From Tupaia tana (lineage: Eukaryota > Chordata > Mammalia > Scandentia > Tupaiidae), in contig JAKSZU010000005.1 of NCBI GenBank assembly GCA_026018925.1, positions 22,864,779 to 22,928,778 on the forward strand: 64,000 nt of DNA, in the 5' to 3' direction. The position numbers were made by a program, and so were the translations under genes. The notes under the pieces were generated by a model. The model did no database searches, had not been told where the DNA came from, and saw only the letters and a list, made by a program, of their open reading frames with translations. This document shows, one piece after another, positions 25,350 through 37,988 of the stretch (position 1 is the first letter of the stretch; the number at the start of each line of letters is the position of its first letter).

Positions 25350-25615
25350 TTTTTTTTTTTTGGAGAGGTTTTCACTATAGGGTGTGTGCGCTCGCCAGAC
25401 AGACAGAGAGAGAGACATAGAGACAGAAAGCGAGAAATCACCCCCCAGGGGGGATGGTCACGCCGCAATCCCTTCTCCTCCTTCTCCTCTCGGGATCTTG
25501 GGCATGCATGCACTTGCGCCTGGCATGAGTTTTAAGCCACCGGATCCGGGATGCAAACCGCAGTCGACTACGTGGGAGTCGAGCGACATAGCCATTACGC
25601 TAACTGCTGGTTCCC
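25350..25615 (-). mobile_element. Long tRNA-derived SINE, young copy
   Basis: Near-consensus antisense copy with CAGTCGACTACGTGGGAGTC and the final CTGCTGGTTCCC. TCTTATACTTTTTTT precedes and follows. Confidence 0.95.
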
Positions 25616-25837
25616 TCTTATACTTTTTTTTATCTAAGCATATTCAATGTACTTATTTTATATTTGTCATTGATAATTCCTATACTTAATGTCATTAAGG
25701 GTCTGCTTTTGTTTGTTTTTTGGCTGACATTTGTTCAAGGTGACTTATCTGTCTCCCTGAGTTTTCTGCTTTTTTGTGTGAGCTAATATATGATGGGGGT
25801 TTATCTTTGAGAATTCATTAAAAAAAAAAAAAATAGT

Positions 25838-26025
25838 AGGACCAGCAGGTGGCATGGTGGTTAAGACACTGGATACTCCCACATGGCCAACTAGGGTTCA
25901 ACTTCTGGACTTGGCGGCTTGCTTTCTCACTTTCTCTCTCTCTCTCACTTTTTCTGTGTGTGTGTATATCTTTTGCTGGTCAAATTAAAATAAATGAATG
26001 AATAAATAAAATTTTTTTTAAAATA
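25838..26025 (+). mobile_element. Short tRNA-derived SINE
   Basis: AGGACCAGCAGGTGGCATGGTGG start, CT-rich segment and GGTCAAATTAAAATAAATG with a (TAAA)n tail. Confidence 0.9.
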
Positions 26026-26050
26026 GCATAATAGTTTTTTTAAATTATCT

Positions 26051-26221
26051 TATTTTAACTATTTATTTATTTATTTTTATTTAAATTTGACCAGAGAGGG
26101 ACAGAATGAGAGAGGGAAAGAGAGGGTAATTGAGAAAGCAAGCCACCAGGTCCAGTACTCAAACCACAGTCAGCCGTGTAGGAGTCCAGTGCCTTCAACC
26201 ACCACGCTACCTGCCAGCCAC
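26051..26221 (-). mobile_element. Short tRNA-derived SINE
   Basis: Antisense: (TTTA)n, AAATTTGACCAGAGAGGGAC, ending CTACCTGCCAGCC. Lies 25 bp from the preceding sense copy, forming an inverted pair. Confidence 0.88.
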
Positions 26222-26489
26222 TCTTTGGGAATTCTTTAAGGGTGAAGATATATGCCCCTTCAGAAAGAATCTGTGTATGTTTCTGTCAGGCATTGAGAGT
26301 ACTACTAACTCATGACTAAAAGTTAAATCTCACTCTGAGGGAGTTTTGGAGACATGTAGTGTGAATCCAATCCTCCCTTCTGAGAGTTAAACGTAATGAA
26401 TGCTTCAGGGCATAGTTGTCTTTTCCTTCAGAGAGCCAAGGCCACAATGAGCAAGTTTTCCTTGTGAAACACTACTTTCTTTGGTAATG

Positions 26490-26722
26490 GTATCACCAAG
26501 GGTTGGCCAACTGTAACCTGAGGGCCAAATTCAGCCCACTGCCTGTTTTTATAAATAAAACTTCATTGGAGCAGCCATGCTCATTTGTTTACATATTGCC
26601 TATAGCTGTTCCTACGCTATAATAGCAGAAGTGAGTAGTTGGGATAAGGCCGGATGACCTACAAAACCTAGACCAATCACTGTCTTCTGGACTATTACGG
26701 AAAAAGTTTACTGACTCCTAGT
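26490..26722. mobile_element. Non-autonomous hAT (Charlie-type) element
   Basis: Ends AAGGGTTGGCCAACTGTAACC and AAAAAGTTTACTGACTCCTAG are inverted relatives of the hAT terminal repeat. The inner part (AAATAAAACTTCATTGG, CATTTGTTTACATATTGCC, GAGTAGTTGGGATAAGGCC) matches a widespread mammalian MER element. Ancient. Confidence 0.7.
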
Positions 26723-26984
26723 GTGTACTTTGATCTCCTTGTTTTATAAGGGGTTCTCGGATCTTACCTTGCATGACTTATATGATTTAGGATATAGGCA
26801 AAGCTGCTTTATTAAGAGGCTCAAAATACACTGGCTTAAACAAGATAGTTCATTTCTCTTCTACACAGTGATCCAGGGAGTAGTCAAGAGTTGGTGTGGC
26901 TCCTTGGTGAAGCCAGAGGCCCTAACTTCCCATAGTGTTGCTTTGCCATTATTCTTATCTGAATGGTAGGATATATTTGCATTT

Positions 26985-27148
26985 TTATTTATTATTTTAT
27001 TTTATTTAACTTTGTTTATTATTATATCATTATTATTTTTCAGTTTGATCAGAGAGAGACAGAGAGAGAGAGAGAGAGAGGAAGTGAGAAAGCAAGCCAC
27101 CAGGTCCGAGACTTGAACCGTGGTCGGCCATGTGGGAGTCCAGCGCCA
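26985..27148 (-). mobile_element. Short tRNA-derived SINE, 5'-truncated
   Basis: Antisense, ends GTGGGAGTCCAGCGCC. ATATTTGCATTTT is present on both sides (about 26970 and 27147), which marks the insertion boundaries. Confidence 0.88.
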
Positions 27149-27184
27149 TATTTGCATTTTAACCCACAGGAAAAAGAAAAGAGT

Positions 27185-27274
27185 GGGAATCAGCAGATGA
27201 CGTAGTGGTTACATCACTGGACTCCCATATGGCCCACCGCAGTCCTGGATCCGGTGGCTTGAAACTCACGCTGG

Positions 27275-27317
<43 letters not shown>

Positions 27318-27468
27318 TGTGTGTGTATGTGCATACCCAAAATCCAGAGGAGAATCGAGGAGAAGGTATGGCCATCCTCCCTGGGAGGGTGATTTCTTAC
27401 TTTCTGTCTCTCTCTCCAGTGAGCTCATGCACCCTATAGCAAAAATATCTCTCTTTAAAAAAAAAAAA
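27185..27468 (+). mobile_element. Long tRNA-derived SINE with (GT)n expansion
   Basis: GGGAATCAGCAGATGACGTAGTGG start. The GTGCGTGTGCG segment has become a (GT)n tract (27278-27330). Ends CCCTATAGCAAAAATATC. Confidence 0.9.
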
Positions 27469-27499
27469 TGAAAGAAAGAAAGAAAAAAGAGACCACTTC

Positions 27500-27870
27500 C
27501 TTTCCTTTTAAGGGTATTATCCAAAGTTCACTGCTCTCTGCTCACAGCATCTTGGCTAGCACCTAGTAACATAGCTGTAAATAGGACTGAGAAATGTCCT
27601 TTAGGAGAGACAGGCACTCAGCTAAGACCCCTCTGAGTTAAAGAAGGGGAGAGTTTACTGTTGGGAAAACCAGTAAACTGCCACAGTCTCTTGAACCTTG
27701 GCTTGCCTCCTAAACAGCTACTGAAATCTTTGGCTATGGGCAGCCACCAGCCTCTGTGGTCCACCTTCCTCATGCTTCCACTTCATTTTTGGCTTCCAAG
27801 AATTTACCTCACATTCTTGCTAACTCAGTCATACATTTAAAAGGTATACACTTTTTAAAAATTGTACCCA
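27500..27870. other. Intergenic sequence, nothing recognised
   Basis: About 370 bp, less AT-rich than its surroundings, with no family I can name. It could be part of an old LTR. Confidence 0.35.
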
Positions 27871-27872
27871 CT

Positions 27873-28115
27873 GGGTCAGCCCATGGCCTGGTGGTTAAGA
27901 TAACTGCATCCTACATGGACAACTGCATGGTTCGAGTCCTAGACCTGGCAGCTAGAGATATATACTGAATGCATGTACTTGCATGCCCAAGATGCCAAAA
28001 GAAGGGAGAAATGTAGGAGAAGGGATTATGGCATGACCACACCCCATGGAGGCTGCTTTCTTACTCTCTCTTGCAAACAGCCTCACTCACAGCAAATTAA
28101 AAAAAAAAAAAAAAG
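27873..28115 (+). mobile_element. Long tRNA-derived SINE
   Basis: GGGTCAGCCCATGGCCTGGTGG start; B box GGTTCGAGTCCT; ends in an A-rich tail. Confidence 0.85.
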
Positions 28116-28215
28116 ATGGTTAAGGCAATAGATTTCCACATGGCTGACCGTGGTTCGAGTCCTGGACCTGGTGGCTTGAAAAGCACAACAAATAAATAGA
28201 TAAATAATGTTTTTT
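28116..28215 (+). mobile_element. Partial short SINE abutting the previous copy
   Basis: Starts GATGGTTAAGGCAATAG directly after the poly(A) of the previous SINE; has an intact B box GGTTCGAGTCC, then (AAAT)n. The first 15 bp and the CT-rich part are missing. Confidence 0.75.
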
Positions 28216-28303
28216 TGTTGTTTTTTTTTTAAATTGTACTCATCGTTTTCAGGTGTTTGTGTGGGACTGGGTTTTAAGAGAGCTACTCTAAATACAGTTT
28301 TTG

Positions 28304-28577
28304 GGTTTTTTTTTTTTTTTAAGAGGTTTTTGCCTTAGTTTACGTGAGCTCACTGGAGAAAGAGAAGACACACACAGTGAGAGGGAAAGTGAGAGATCAC
28401 CTCTCCAGGAGGGAAGGTCATGCTGCAATCTGTTCTCTTCCATTCTCCTCCTGGGATCTTGGGCACACAAAATCATGCACCTGGCATGATTTTCAAGCCA
28501 CCTAGTCCAGGACTCCCAGCTGCAGTCAGCCACATGAGAGTCCAGCGATACAACCTTTATGTCATCTACTGGTCCCT
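28304..28577 (-). mobile_element. Long tRNA-derived SINE
   Basis: Antisense poly(T), GAGGTTTTTGCCTTAG, through ATCTACTGGTCCC. The B-box complement is eroded. Confidence 0.88.
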
Positions 28578-28879
28578 CAAGTAACTTTAAAGAGAAAGCT
28601 ATATTGTATGACTTAAAGTTCTGTAATGGGACTTATTTTCTGTGTTTTTATAGATGTGTTAATAACAGAATGATGCTTTCACATCATTGTTTGCCTCTTC
28701 TCTATTAGCTGAACAAATAATAGCGCTAAAGAACAATATTCTTTGAAATAACTTAGCTAAAACCAATTATGTACTGAGCATTTATTCTTTATGTTCTCAT
28801 GTTTCTATATACTATGTTTTATTTGTAGTTGGTTTTATTATTAGTGATTCTCTACTTTTTTAAGTATTGTGTTCTCTGA

Positions 28880-29115
28880 AAATAACCAATGCATTTAATG
28901 CATCTGTTATAAGCCAGCCAGGAATATATGTTGTCATTCTGCCTTCAGTGAGAAATACTGCAGTCTGCATTGTCCAGAATGAGAGCCTCTAGCCACATGT
29001 AACTTCTGAGCACTCGAAGTATGTCAAGTGCATTTCAGGAACTGAACTGTTAACTTTCATTTTAATTAATTTGAATTTAAAAGCTGACAATACAAATATT
29101 GGACAGCATTTAGTG
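28880..29115. mobile_element. MER-type hAT (Charlie) remnant
   Basis: GAGAGCCTCTAGCCACATG, GAGCACTCGAAGTATG, AGGAACTGAACTGTTAAC and ATATTGGACAGCAT follow the order of a common MER hAT element as I remember it. Confidence 0.6.
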
Positions 29116-29361
29116 TGCTTGGAAAGGCTCAGGTAAAGTGTCTACGTTGTCAATTGTAAATTTTATGAAATCTAAATGCAAATAAATTAGTTCAAGAGGA
29201 ATTTAACATCCAAATTGAAAATTGTTTTGGTATAAAATCGACACTGGATTTTGAAGACTTAGCATGAAAGAAAAGAATGCAAAATATTTCACTAATTTTT
29301 TTTGTATCAATGTCATGCTGAAACAATAGTATATTAGGTTAAATGGTTAAATAAAATATAT

Positions 29362-29636
29362 ATTTTTTTCTTTCTTTTTTTTTTTTGGAGAGGTTTTGCT
29401 ATAGGGCGTGTGCACTCGCCAGAAGGACAGAGAGAGACAGAGAGACAGAAAGCGAGAAATCACCCCCCAGGGAGGATGGCCACACCGCAATCCCTTCTCC
29501 TCCATTCTCCTCTCAGGATCTTGGGCACGCACGCACACACACCCAGCGTGAGTTTAAGCCAAGGGGTATGGGACTTGAACCACAGTTGACTACATGGAAG
29601 TCCAGAGACATAGCCATTACACCAACTGCTGGTCCC
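29362..29636 (-). mobile_element. Long tRNA-derived SINE, young copy
   Basis: Exact 13-bp duplication AAATAAAATATAT at 29349-29361 and 29637-29649; antisense body near consensus, ending AACTGCTGGTCCC. Confidence 0.95.
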
Positions 29637-29899
29637 AAATAAAATATATTATTAACATCGATTTCACATGCTTTTTTTTACTGGTTTTATTGTGGATTAT
29701 ATCAAATTCAAAATGATATTTGGCTCACATTATATTTTTGTTGGATGGTAGTACTTTCAATAGTACTAACCATGTCCTGGGACCATATGTGACTTATATA
29801 CCTAAAAGAGAAATAAAAGGCAAATATTTAATTTGCTTCTTTTTTTTTTAAATCTCTTATGTTAGTTGTTAAAACAGCTTCTTATCTGGCATGTGAGCT

Positions 29900-30147
29900 T
29901 TTATTGTCTCTACTTTTGTTCCTCATCAGAATTAACCTCATCAGGTTAGCTTCTCATAATGCAGAGAGGATCATGTTCAAGCCCCTACTCGTTGGTGCTG
30001 CTTATTCTAAAATCCTCCGCATACTATATAAGGCCCCTTACAGCCTGGCCTCTTCTACTTCTTTTGCCAACCCCTTCTCTGACACTTCAGCACACCAAGT
30101 CCATTTCACAACACTCTGCTATTCCTTTGCTATTCCTTTTTGCACTA
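29900..30147 (+). mobile_element. L2 LINE 3' fragment, left part
   Basis: ATAAGGCCCCTTACAGCCTGGC and the following C/T-rich text resemble L2 ORF2 C-terminal and 3' sequence. The element continues after the RPL7 insertion, at 31408-31627 and 31883-31960. Confidence 0.6.
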
Positions 30148-30161
30148 CAGACTGTTTCTTT

Positions 30162-31392
<1,231 letters not shown>

Positions 31393-31407
31393 CAGACTGT
31401 TTCTTTT

Positions 31408-31627
31408 GTCCGGAATAAATAGTAGCCTTTCAGTATTATCTTTCCTTTCCCTTTCCTATATCTCTGGCAAACTTAGTATGTACCACTTTACTCTGGTTGG
31501 ACTGTGGATCTTATAATACAAGTTTACCATGTTATATTACTTATTATTGGATGGTAACTTTGTTTTCCACATCAGACTGTAATCCCAGGACAGGAGCTCT
31601 GTCTTGTTTATGTTGGTTGATTTATTT
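31408..31627 (+). mobile_element. L2 LINE 3' fragment, middle part
   Basis: GGATCTTATAATACAAG, CATCAGACTGTAATCCC and AGGACAGGAGCTCTGTCTTG match the end of L2 (the 'clip-on stop, organisation of interest' region). Resumes at 31883 (ATCAATGCTTAGCATCTGATAGG) after a SINE. Confidence 0.75.
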
Positions 31628-31655
31628 ATTATTAATTTATTTATGTATCTCTCTA

Positions 31656-31695
<40 letters not shown>

Positions 31696-31882
31696 AAAGA
31701 GTAAAAGAGAGAGTTACCTGCAAAGGGCCTCCACACTACAGTCCACCCCAGCCAGTCTCAGCCAGCCCAGATGATGGATGTGTGTGCATATGGTGTGCTC
31801 AGGGTGGTCTCAGTATGTAAACCAGGACCCTTCCCATGTAGGTCCAGTTGAGCTGTTATTGTGCCACTCCCTAGCTCCTGTT
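31628..31882 (-). mobile_element. Third-family SINE with (CA)n
   Basis: TTGATTTATTT duplication at 31617-31627 and 31883-31893 fixes the ends. Contains a (CA)n tract (31660-31690), then CCTCCACACTACAGTCCACC, ending GTTATTGTGCCACTCCCTAGCTCC. Confidence 0.8.
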
Positions 31883-31960
31883 TTGATTTATTTGTGTATC
31901 ATCAATGCTTAGCATCTGATAGGGCTCCCAAAATGTTTATTAATTGAGTAACTAATGCAG
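31883..31960 (+). mobile_element. L2 LINE 3' end, right part
   Basis: GTGTATCATCAATGCTTAGCA then AATGTTTATTAATTGAGTAA, the usual L2 terminal motif in degraded form. Confidence 0.65.
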
Positions 31961-32009
31961 TGGGGAAAAGGTTCATTTGGTTATTCCATGCCGACGTTTC
32001 TCCATATAG

Positions 32010-32232
32010 GCATTGGAACCATGCTGCTAAGACTATAATCTCTGTTTCTCCACTTGGTAGTTCTATGACCTTGAGTAAATAATTTAACATCCTTGTGCCT
32101 TATTCATAAAATGGACAGTGACATCCATCTTATAGATTTATTGTGAGGATTAAAATGAGTTAGCATATACAAGGTGTTTAAATACATGCCTGGTGCAAAC
32201 TAAGCATGTAATAAATATTAGCTATTACAGTT
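32010..32232 (+). mobile_element. MIR SINE
   Basis: Nearly full-length: ACTTGGTAGTTCTATGACC, TTGAGTAAATAATTTAACAT, CATAAAATGGACAGTGAC, TTATTGTGAGGATTAAAATGAG and GTAATAAATATTAGCTATTA. Confidence 0.9.
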
Positions 32233-32735
32233 GTTATAATACAGTCTAAACTATTTTTCTGTTTCTTTCAGGCAACAAATCACACATTTTAACTGGATTT
32301 CGAAAACCAAGCGTTACAGAAACCAATGAAGTTGGAAGAAAAATCCAGTTCTGAGCAGTCATTGAATCAACAAATATCTACTTTGCAAGGAACATCTGGT
32401 TCTCACTTTGTGAATCTCATTATTTAGAAAGAGCTTAGCGTGAGTTTGGTCAAAGTATTTAGAATTTAGGAAAGAAACCTTGACCTTGATATTTAAGGAC
32501 AATCTCATGGATCATATACCAGATCCTGGAAGTGTTTAAAGGAATTGAGAAGTAGGCCACTAACTGAGAAGTAGGCTACTAATTCAGTGTATTTATGAGA
32601 TGGTGGGAAAATCAGCAATAGAGTAGGAAAAGCTGATTCAAAATAAAACTGGCCAAGGACAGCAAATTAGATATTTGTTGATTCTAATTATGCAGCTCGC
32701 TCTCTTGGAAAAAAAAACAAAACTGGCTTTCTTGA
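32233..32735. other. Intergenic sequence, nothing recognised
   Basis: About 500 bp AT-rich, with a local duplication of a phrase containing GAGAAGTAGGC at about 32547-32581. No known repeat or gene recognised. Confidence 0.4.
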
Positions 32736-33071
32736 GCTACATTCTATACCATTCAATTCACCCATTTGAAGTGTATAATTTGATGGTTTTAGTGTATTTT
32801 CAAAGATGAACAATATTATTACAGTCTAGTTTTAGAACAATTTTTGTCACTCTCCAAAAAAACTATCTATGCATTACCAATCACATCCCACTCCCTACCA
32901 CCACCACCCTAAGTCTTAGGTAGCCATTCACCTACTCTCTGCCTCTATAGATTTGCCCATTCTGAGTATTTGACCTAAATGTGACTTACTTTTTTTGCTC
33001 AGTACAATGTTTTTTTTTGGATAACCCACATGGTACATATGCCCACTCCTTTCTATTGCCAACCAAATAAT
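32736..33071 (-). mobile_element. Ancient L1 3' end (L1MC/ME type), part 1
   Basis: CCATTCAATTCACCCATTTG, AAGTGTATAATTTGATGG, TATTACAGTCTAGTTTTAG and CTGCCTCTATAGATTTGCCC are hallmark 3' UTR sequence of old L1 families. Continues at 33307-33600 after a SINE. Confidence 0.8.
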
Positions 33072-33306
33072 ATTTCTTTTTCTTCTTGATTTATAATAGA
33101 ATGTGTGTGCACATGTGGGAGAGAGAGATGATCACTGTCCACAGGGTCCACACTGTGACTCCCCCCTTTCAATCCTCCAGCCCACTGGGCTTTGAGTTGT
33201 GCACGTGCCTACCCTGTGCAGAATGACCAGGTGGGGATCTGAGTAACCATGTAGGATCCAGCTTCTCTTGAGCAGTGCATTACCACTGCACCACAAAGGC
33301 AATCCT
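33072..33306 (-). mobile_element. Third-family SINE copy
   Basis: 10-bp duplication ACCAAATAAT at 33062-33071 and 33307-33316. Has GTGTGTGCACATGTGGGAG, AGGGTCCACACTGTGACTCC and GTGCATTACCACTGCACCAC. Still diverged. Confidence 0.8.
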
Positions 33307-33600
33307 ACCAAATAATGTTATATTGCATGTATATAACACATTTTATTAATCCATTCATCAGTTAACGAGCATTTGTGTTGTTTCAGTTTTTTGGCTATGA
33401 ATATTCTTGTACAGGTTTTTTGCAGACATTTAATTTCAATTATCTTGAGGTATCTACCTGCAAGTAGGATTTCTGGGTCATAAGATAACTGTATTTACCA
33501 TTCTGAGGACCTTCCAAATTTTTCTGAAGTGGTTGGACCATTTTACATTATTACCAGCAACGTGAGGATGTATTTTTGACTATTCCTATTTTAAAATTAT
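33307..33600 (-). mobile_element. Ancient L1 3' end, part 2
   Basis: TTAATCCATTCATCAGTTAACG, GAATATTCTTGTACAGG and AGTAGGATTTCTGGGTCATAAG: the distal ORF2 and 3' end of an L1M element, reverse strand. Confidence 0.8.
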
Positions 33601-33639
33601 TTTCAAGGAGTCTGGGGAGTCATGTCTATAGACATTAAT

Positions 33640-34050
33640 CTTGCTGTAACAGACTGCTTTGGTTCAATGACTGTGGGATACTTCCTGTATCCTGATCCCT
33701 AGAACAGCATCAAGTAATATAATAGTAAAGCCTTCTTATCTCTGTTAAACTCAGGCATTCTTTTCTGCTGACTCTTGAGTCTTTTTGAGACAAAACTTTG
33801 TGCTTTGAACCAATTACTAGCCTAAGAATTTATAACCACCTATAACCCCTACTTGTAGATATTCTGCCTTTTTGAACCAGGCCAATGAAAACCCCCATAT
33901 GTGAGTTACAGTTTAACTGTGTTTCTTAGTCTTGTTATTAAATAAAGGATATGCTGCATCTAGGCCCCCTGAAACACTTTCTTAGGATTACCAGAGACTG
34001 TTTCTGAGCCATGGTCACTCATAGCATTTCTGTGAATAAACCTTGTTAAG
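33640..34050 (+). mobile_element. Possible solo LTR remnant
   Basis: TGTGGGATACTTCCTGTATCC, a C-rich centre, two AATAAA motifs (near 33941 and 34034) and a 3' run AATAAACCTTGTTAAG look like an old LTR. I could not assign a family, and no TG/CA ends or duplications are clear. Confidence 0.3.
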
Positions 34051-34053
34051 CTA

Positions 34054-34127
34054 TTGGATTGTTGGAAAAGTCGTGACACATTTTTTTCTGTGCAAAAATA
34101 CATCATGTCTTTTCTGATGACCCAACA
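34054..34127. mobile_element. Mariner-type MITE, family M1, copy 2
   Basis: Flanked by TA. Left end TTGGATTGTTGGAAAAGTCG, right end GTCTTTTCTGATGACCCAAC, centre CTGTGCAAAAATACATCAT. Clear homologue of the copies at 5278 and 39658. Confidence 0.85.
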
Positions 34128-34204
34128 TTTTTATAGGGTTGGTTATTTCCACTAATAAATGTACGACGATCTTGATTTCTTCATACATCATTCCTAGGTT
34201 TATT

Positions 34205-35110
34205 TTATTAGCCTACAATATTTGTTGAACAACTGTTACATGCCAAGAATTTTCTAAGCATTCAAATAGGTAAGTAAATATATTTAACAAAAATTTCAGT
34301 CTTGTGGAACATATATTTCAGCTGGGAGACATAGACAATATATGAAGTAATTATGTTGATTATGTAGACTGTTAGGTGATGATAAGTGCTATGAAAGAAA
34401 TAGAGAATTAAGCCAAGGATTCCTAGGGGTGAAGCTTAAAAGTTATATGCATATGCACACATGTGTGAGTGAGTGTTGGTTTCCAAAATGATGGGACTAT
34501 GTATGGATGCTAAACATTTTGCAACAGAACAATCTTCCACAAAAAGTCAATTGAAGCCCTTTTGGAAAATACTGCAGCAATGAAGAAGCAGGAGATGCAC
34601 TGAGAGATTTTCCCTGCCATCCAGGTGAGGAAAGAGCATGATGTGTATAGTGGAGTAGTGTGAGCGATAAAGAAATTTATGTTTCTGGATATAGTTTGAA
34701 GTAAGAAATAACAGGAATTGCTGGTAGATTAAATGTAGGGTAAGAATAAGTAAGCAAAGACTTAAAGATGTCTTCAAGGATTTTGCTCTGAGTGTTGGGA
34801 AAAATGGAGTTGGCATTAGCTGAAAATTGTTAAGACTGAGGAGGAGTGGCTGGGGAGAAGGCTGATGAATCATTGGTATGGTCTTAACACCAGTGGGCAT
34901 GTTGAGTAGGCAGTTGGGAACACAAGTCTGCAGTTCAGAAGACAATCAAGTGGTGATAAAAATATGGGAATCTCGTCAGGCCAGATGATCATTAAGATTG
35001 AAAAAGAGAAGCAAGCCATGCTATGAAGGAGAGGCATTGTATGTCCCCACTTAATATATACCAAGTGTCTGAACTCTATGACTGAAACTAATTGTCTAAA
35101 GGATATAGAA
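34205..35110 (+). mobile_element. L2 LINE 3' region
   Basis: Order typical of L2: TTGTTGAACAACTGTTACATGCC, GTCTTGTGGAACATATATTTCAG, AGGTGATGATAAGTGCTATG, GAGTAGGCAGTTGGGAACAC and GTCTGCAGTTCAGAAGACAATC. Ancient and degraded; reverse-strand frames across it are noise. Confidence 0.7.
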
Positions 35111-35608
35111 ATGCAGTATATAGATGTAAATACCAGATATAGTGTGTGTCAAAGAGGAGGGTCTGAGGAAGGACATTTGGGGGAGGGACAGGGAGGCAAA
35201 GCATTAATGGCACAAAGAGGTGTGGTATTATCTGTTGAAGATATTTTGTAGTTTTATCAACAGTACTAGGGAGAAATATTCACCAGTTGAAATATCCATT
35301 TTGTAAGACAAATAATAATGTGATTGAATGTATGGAAGAAAATGAAATGAAAAAAATTAAAAAAAAAACAAACAAATAACAACAACAACAAAAAAGATTG
35401 AAAAAGAAAAGAGGCAGGGTCTGGGACTTTCCAACATGAAGTCAGGGGAATAAGCGGGACATAGTAAGAAGACTTAGGATGTCCAGTAAGATAGAAGAAA
35501 GGAGTTAATGGTTAAGTAAGAGGAATTCTCTGGTCATCTCTTGAAGCATAGTTGCGTAGAGTGCTAAGGGGAAAGCCCTGACTGGAGTGGAATCAAAGGA
35601 GATTTGGA

Positions 35609-35876
35609 GGCCTGGCCTGGTGGCTCAGTCAGTAGAAAACTAAACTTCAGTGCTACAAGCCACATGGCCGACCGATGTTTCAATCCACGGGTTGACTTGA
35701 AAACACACTAGGTGTGGGAGCACTCAAGATCCTGAGGAGTTGGGGGTATGGGAGGAGAGAATCTTGGCATAATGACACTCTGTGGAAGATGTCTCTCTCT
35801 CTCTCTCTCTCTCCTCTCTCTTTGATGTGGTATGTGTGTACACAATCTCTATTATAATAAAATAAACTAAAAAAAA
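35609..35876 (+). mobile_element. Long tRNA-type SINE, variant 5' end
   Basis: Starts GGCCTGGCCTGGTGGCTCAG, unlike the main family, but shares CCACATGGCCGACCG, CTCAAGATCCTGAGGAG and the CT tract. An old subfamily or chimera. Confidence 0.7.
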
Positions 35877-35993
35877 AGTGGGGAGAGTTCCAGTCTGGCT
35901 GTAAGACAACAACTCATCCCTCTTATTGATACAAATATAAACTTTGTACAAAACACGAAAGGAACTGTTCAGGCATTTGAAAAGTATAAAACA

Positions 35994-36265
35994 GAGCCAG
36001 CCAGTGGTGTGGTGGTTAAGACAGCTGGATCCCACATGACTGACTATGTAGTTTGAGGTCCCAGACCCAGCAGTTTGAAAAACATGCTGAATATGTGTAT
36101 GCATGCCCAGAATCCCAAAAAGAGGGAGAAATGAAGAAGGGATTGGAGTGTGACTATTTCCTATGGGAGAAGGGATGGGGAGAGGGGAGTAATTTTTTTC
36201 CCCTTTGTCTCTGTCTCTCTCTAGAAAACATATGCTCCCTCCAGCAACATTAAAAAAAAAAAAAA
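35994..36265 (+). mobile_element. Long tRNA-derived SINE
   Basis: GAGCCAGCCAGTGGTGTGGTGG start; ends CCCTCCAGCAACATT plus poly(A). Confidence 0.87.
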
Positions 36266-36289
36266 ACATGAAACAGGGCAGCTTATGGA

Positions 36290-37300
36290 AGGGAATCATA
36301 ATCTGAAGAACTCCGTAGAAACTCCTGTATATGCACCTGCATAAGTCTCAAATTAACACATGAGTAGAGCAGACCTAAAGCAGGATAGCAAAAGTGTAGC
36401 AAACTTAAGTGAAATCTGAACAACTGAAAGCAAAATAGACCTTAAGGTCTATAATTTAACCAGGATGATTGTATGTTAAGTCGAAAACATCAGCGTTCTC
36501 TAAAGGGTTAGCACAGAACCCAGAGTCTATGCGATGAAACATTGATAATATTCAGGACATAATACAAAATAACCTGACATACAGAGAACCAAGAAAATGT
36601 AACCTTTTCCTAAGGTAAAAACAACCTTGAAATGCTCCAAGGAGTAAAAGAAAATGCACATGTGATGACTTTAAGAAATAGGAAACCTCAGTGGAGAAAT
36701 TAAAACTCTACTGAAGAACCAAATGAATACTTTAGAACTGAAAACTACAGTATCTGAAATTAAAAATTCACTGTATGAAATCAGTAGGAAAATGAAAATG
36801 ATACAGGAGCCAATAAACTTGAAGGTCAATAAACATGATCAAATCTGAAGAGTAGAAAGAAGATTTTAAAAATAAATATAGTTTTAGGGGTCTCTGTATG
36901 ATATTAAAAAAACTAATAAGAATCAGAAGGCGTGGAGACAAAATTGAACCAGAGACGATATTTGAGGAAATAATAGCCAGGAACATTCTAACTCTGGTAA
37001 AGACATATAGCTTCAGATTCAAATGGATCACCAAACTCCAAGAAGAACAATTCAAAGACCCTATATCTAGATATCATTAAATCGCAAATAAAGTAACTGC
37101 CAAGATAAAGCAAAAAATATTAAAAGTTACTGTAGAAAAATGACAAATTGCACAAAGGAGAAAAAATGGAGTAATCATGGATTTCTCATTAGAAATCATG
37201 GAAGACAGTGAAATAGGTCTCAAAGAGACCTCTATGAGAAATACTGAAGGAATTTCAGGAATTTTGTCAGAGTGAAAAAAAGATAATACCAGGTGGAAAT
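36290..37300 (+). mobile_element. Ancient HAL1/L1 ORF1-like remnant
   Basis: Forward-strand frames read as decayed L1 ORF1: a Lys/Glu/Ile-rich coiled-coil style near 36730-36840 (for example LELKTTVSEIKNSLYEISRK). GTCTCTGTATGATATTAAAAAAAC and GAAATAATAGCCAGGAACATTC follow, at the place of the RRM/CTD-coding part. Much older than the half-L1 elements at 12.3 and 59 kb. Confidence 0.6.
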
Positions 37301-37317
37301 TGGGGTCTTATTAAGTT

Positions 37318-37475
37318 CCTTATTTATTTATTTATTTATTTATTTACTTATTTATTTATTTATTTTAGAGAGAGATATTTTTGCTAAGGGCCCGTGCGCT
37401 CACTGGAGAGAGAGACAGAAAGACCGAAAGCAAGAAATCACTCCCTGGGTAAATGGCCATGCAGCAATCCCTTTT
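37318..37475 (-). mobile_element. 5'-truncated long SINE with (TTTA)n tail
   Basis: (TTTA)n, then AGAGATATTTTTGCTAAGGGC, the 3' half in antisense, stopping at GCAGCAATCCCTTTT. Confidence 0.85.
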
Positions 37476-37560
37476 TGATCTTTTCATTGAAGTTTTAAAA
37501 GTAGTTGTGTCACATATGCATATTTTCATAAACATTTAATTTTCATTATTTTTGAGAGTT

Positions 37561-37818
37561 TTTTTTTTTGAGAGGTTTTTGTTATAGGGCGCGTGCACTC
37601 GCCAGCCAGACAGAGAGAGACAGAGACGGAAAGCGAGAAATCACCCCCCGGGGGCATGGCCACACCGCAATCCCTTCTCCTCCATTCTCCTCTCGGGATC
37701 TTGGGCACACACGCACACGCGCCCAGTGTGAGTTTAAGCCACTGGGTCTGAGACGCAGACCGCGGTTGACTACATGGGAGTCCAGCGACATAGCCATTAC
37801 GCTAACTGCTGGTCCCTG
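37561..37818 (-). mobile_element. Long tRNA-derived SINE, young copy
   Basis: Exact 12-bp duplication TTTTTGAGAGTT at 37549-37560 and 37819-37830; near-consensus antisense body. Confidence 0.95.
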
Positions 37819-37988
37819 TTTTTGAGAGTTATTAAAATGATGTCTTATGTGTAGTCTTCTGTAAACTGTTTATTGCCAAACAACATCATATTCCCAAGAT
37901 TCATCCTTCTTGTATGTGTAATTATTCATTGTGTGAATAACCATTTCTTCTCCTAAAAGTGGCCACTTGGTTTATTCTGCATTATTTT

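Noticed and set aside
35724..36299. 191-residue reverse-strand frame
   Set aside because: Spans two opposite-reading SINEs and low-complexity (CT)n/(GA)n; translation is repeat noise.
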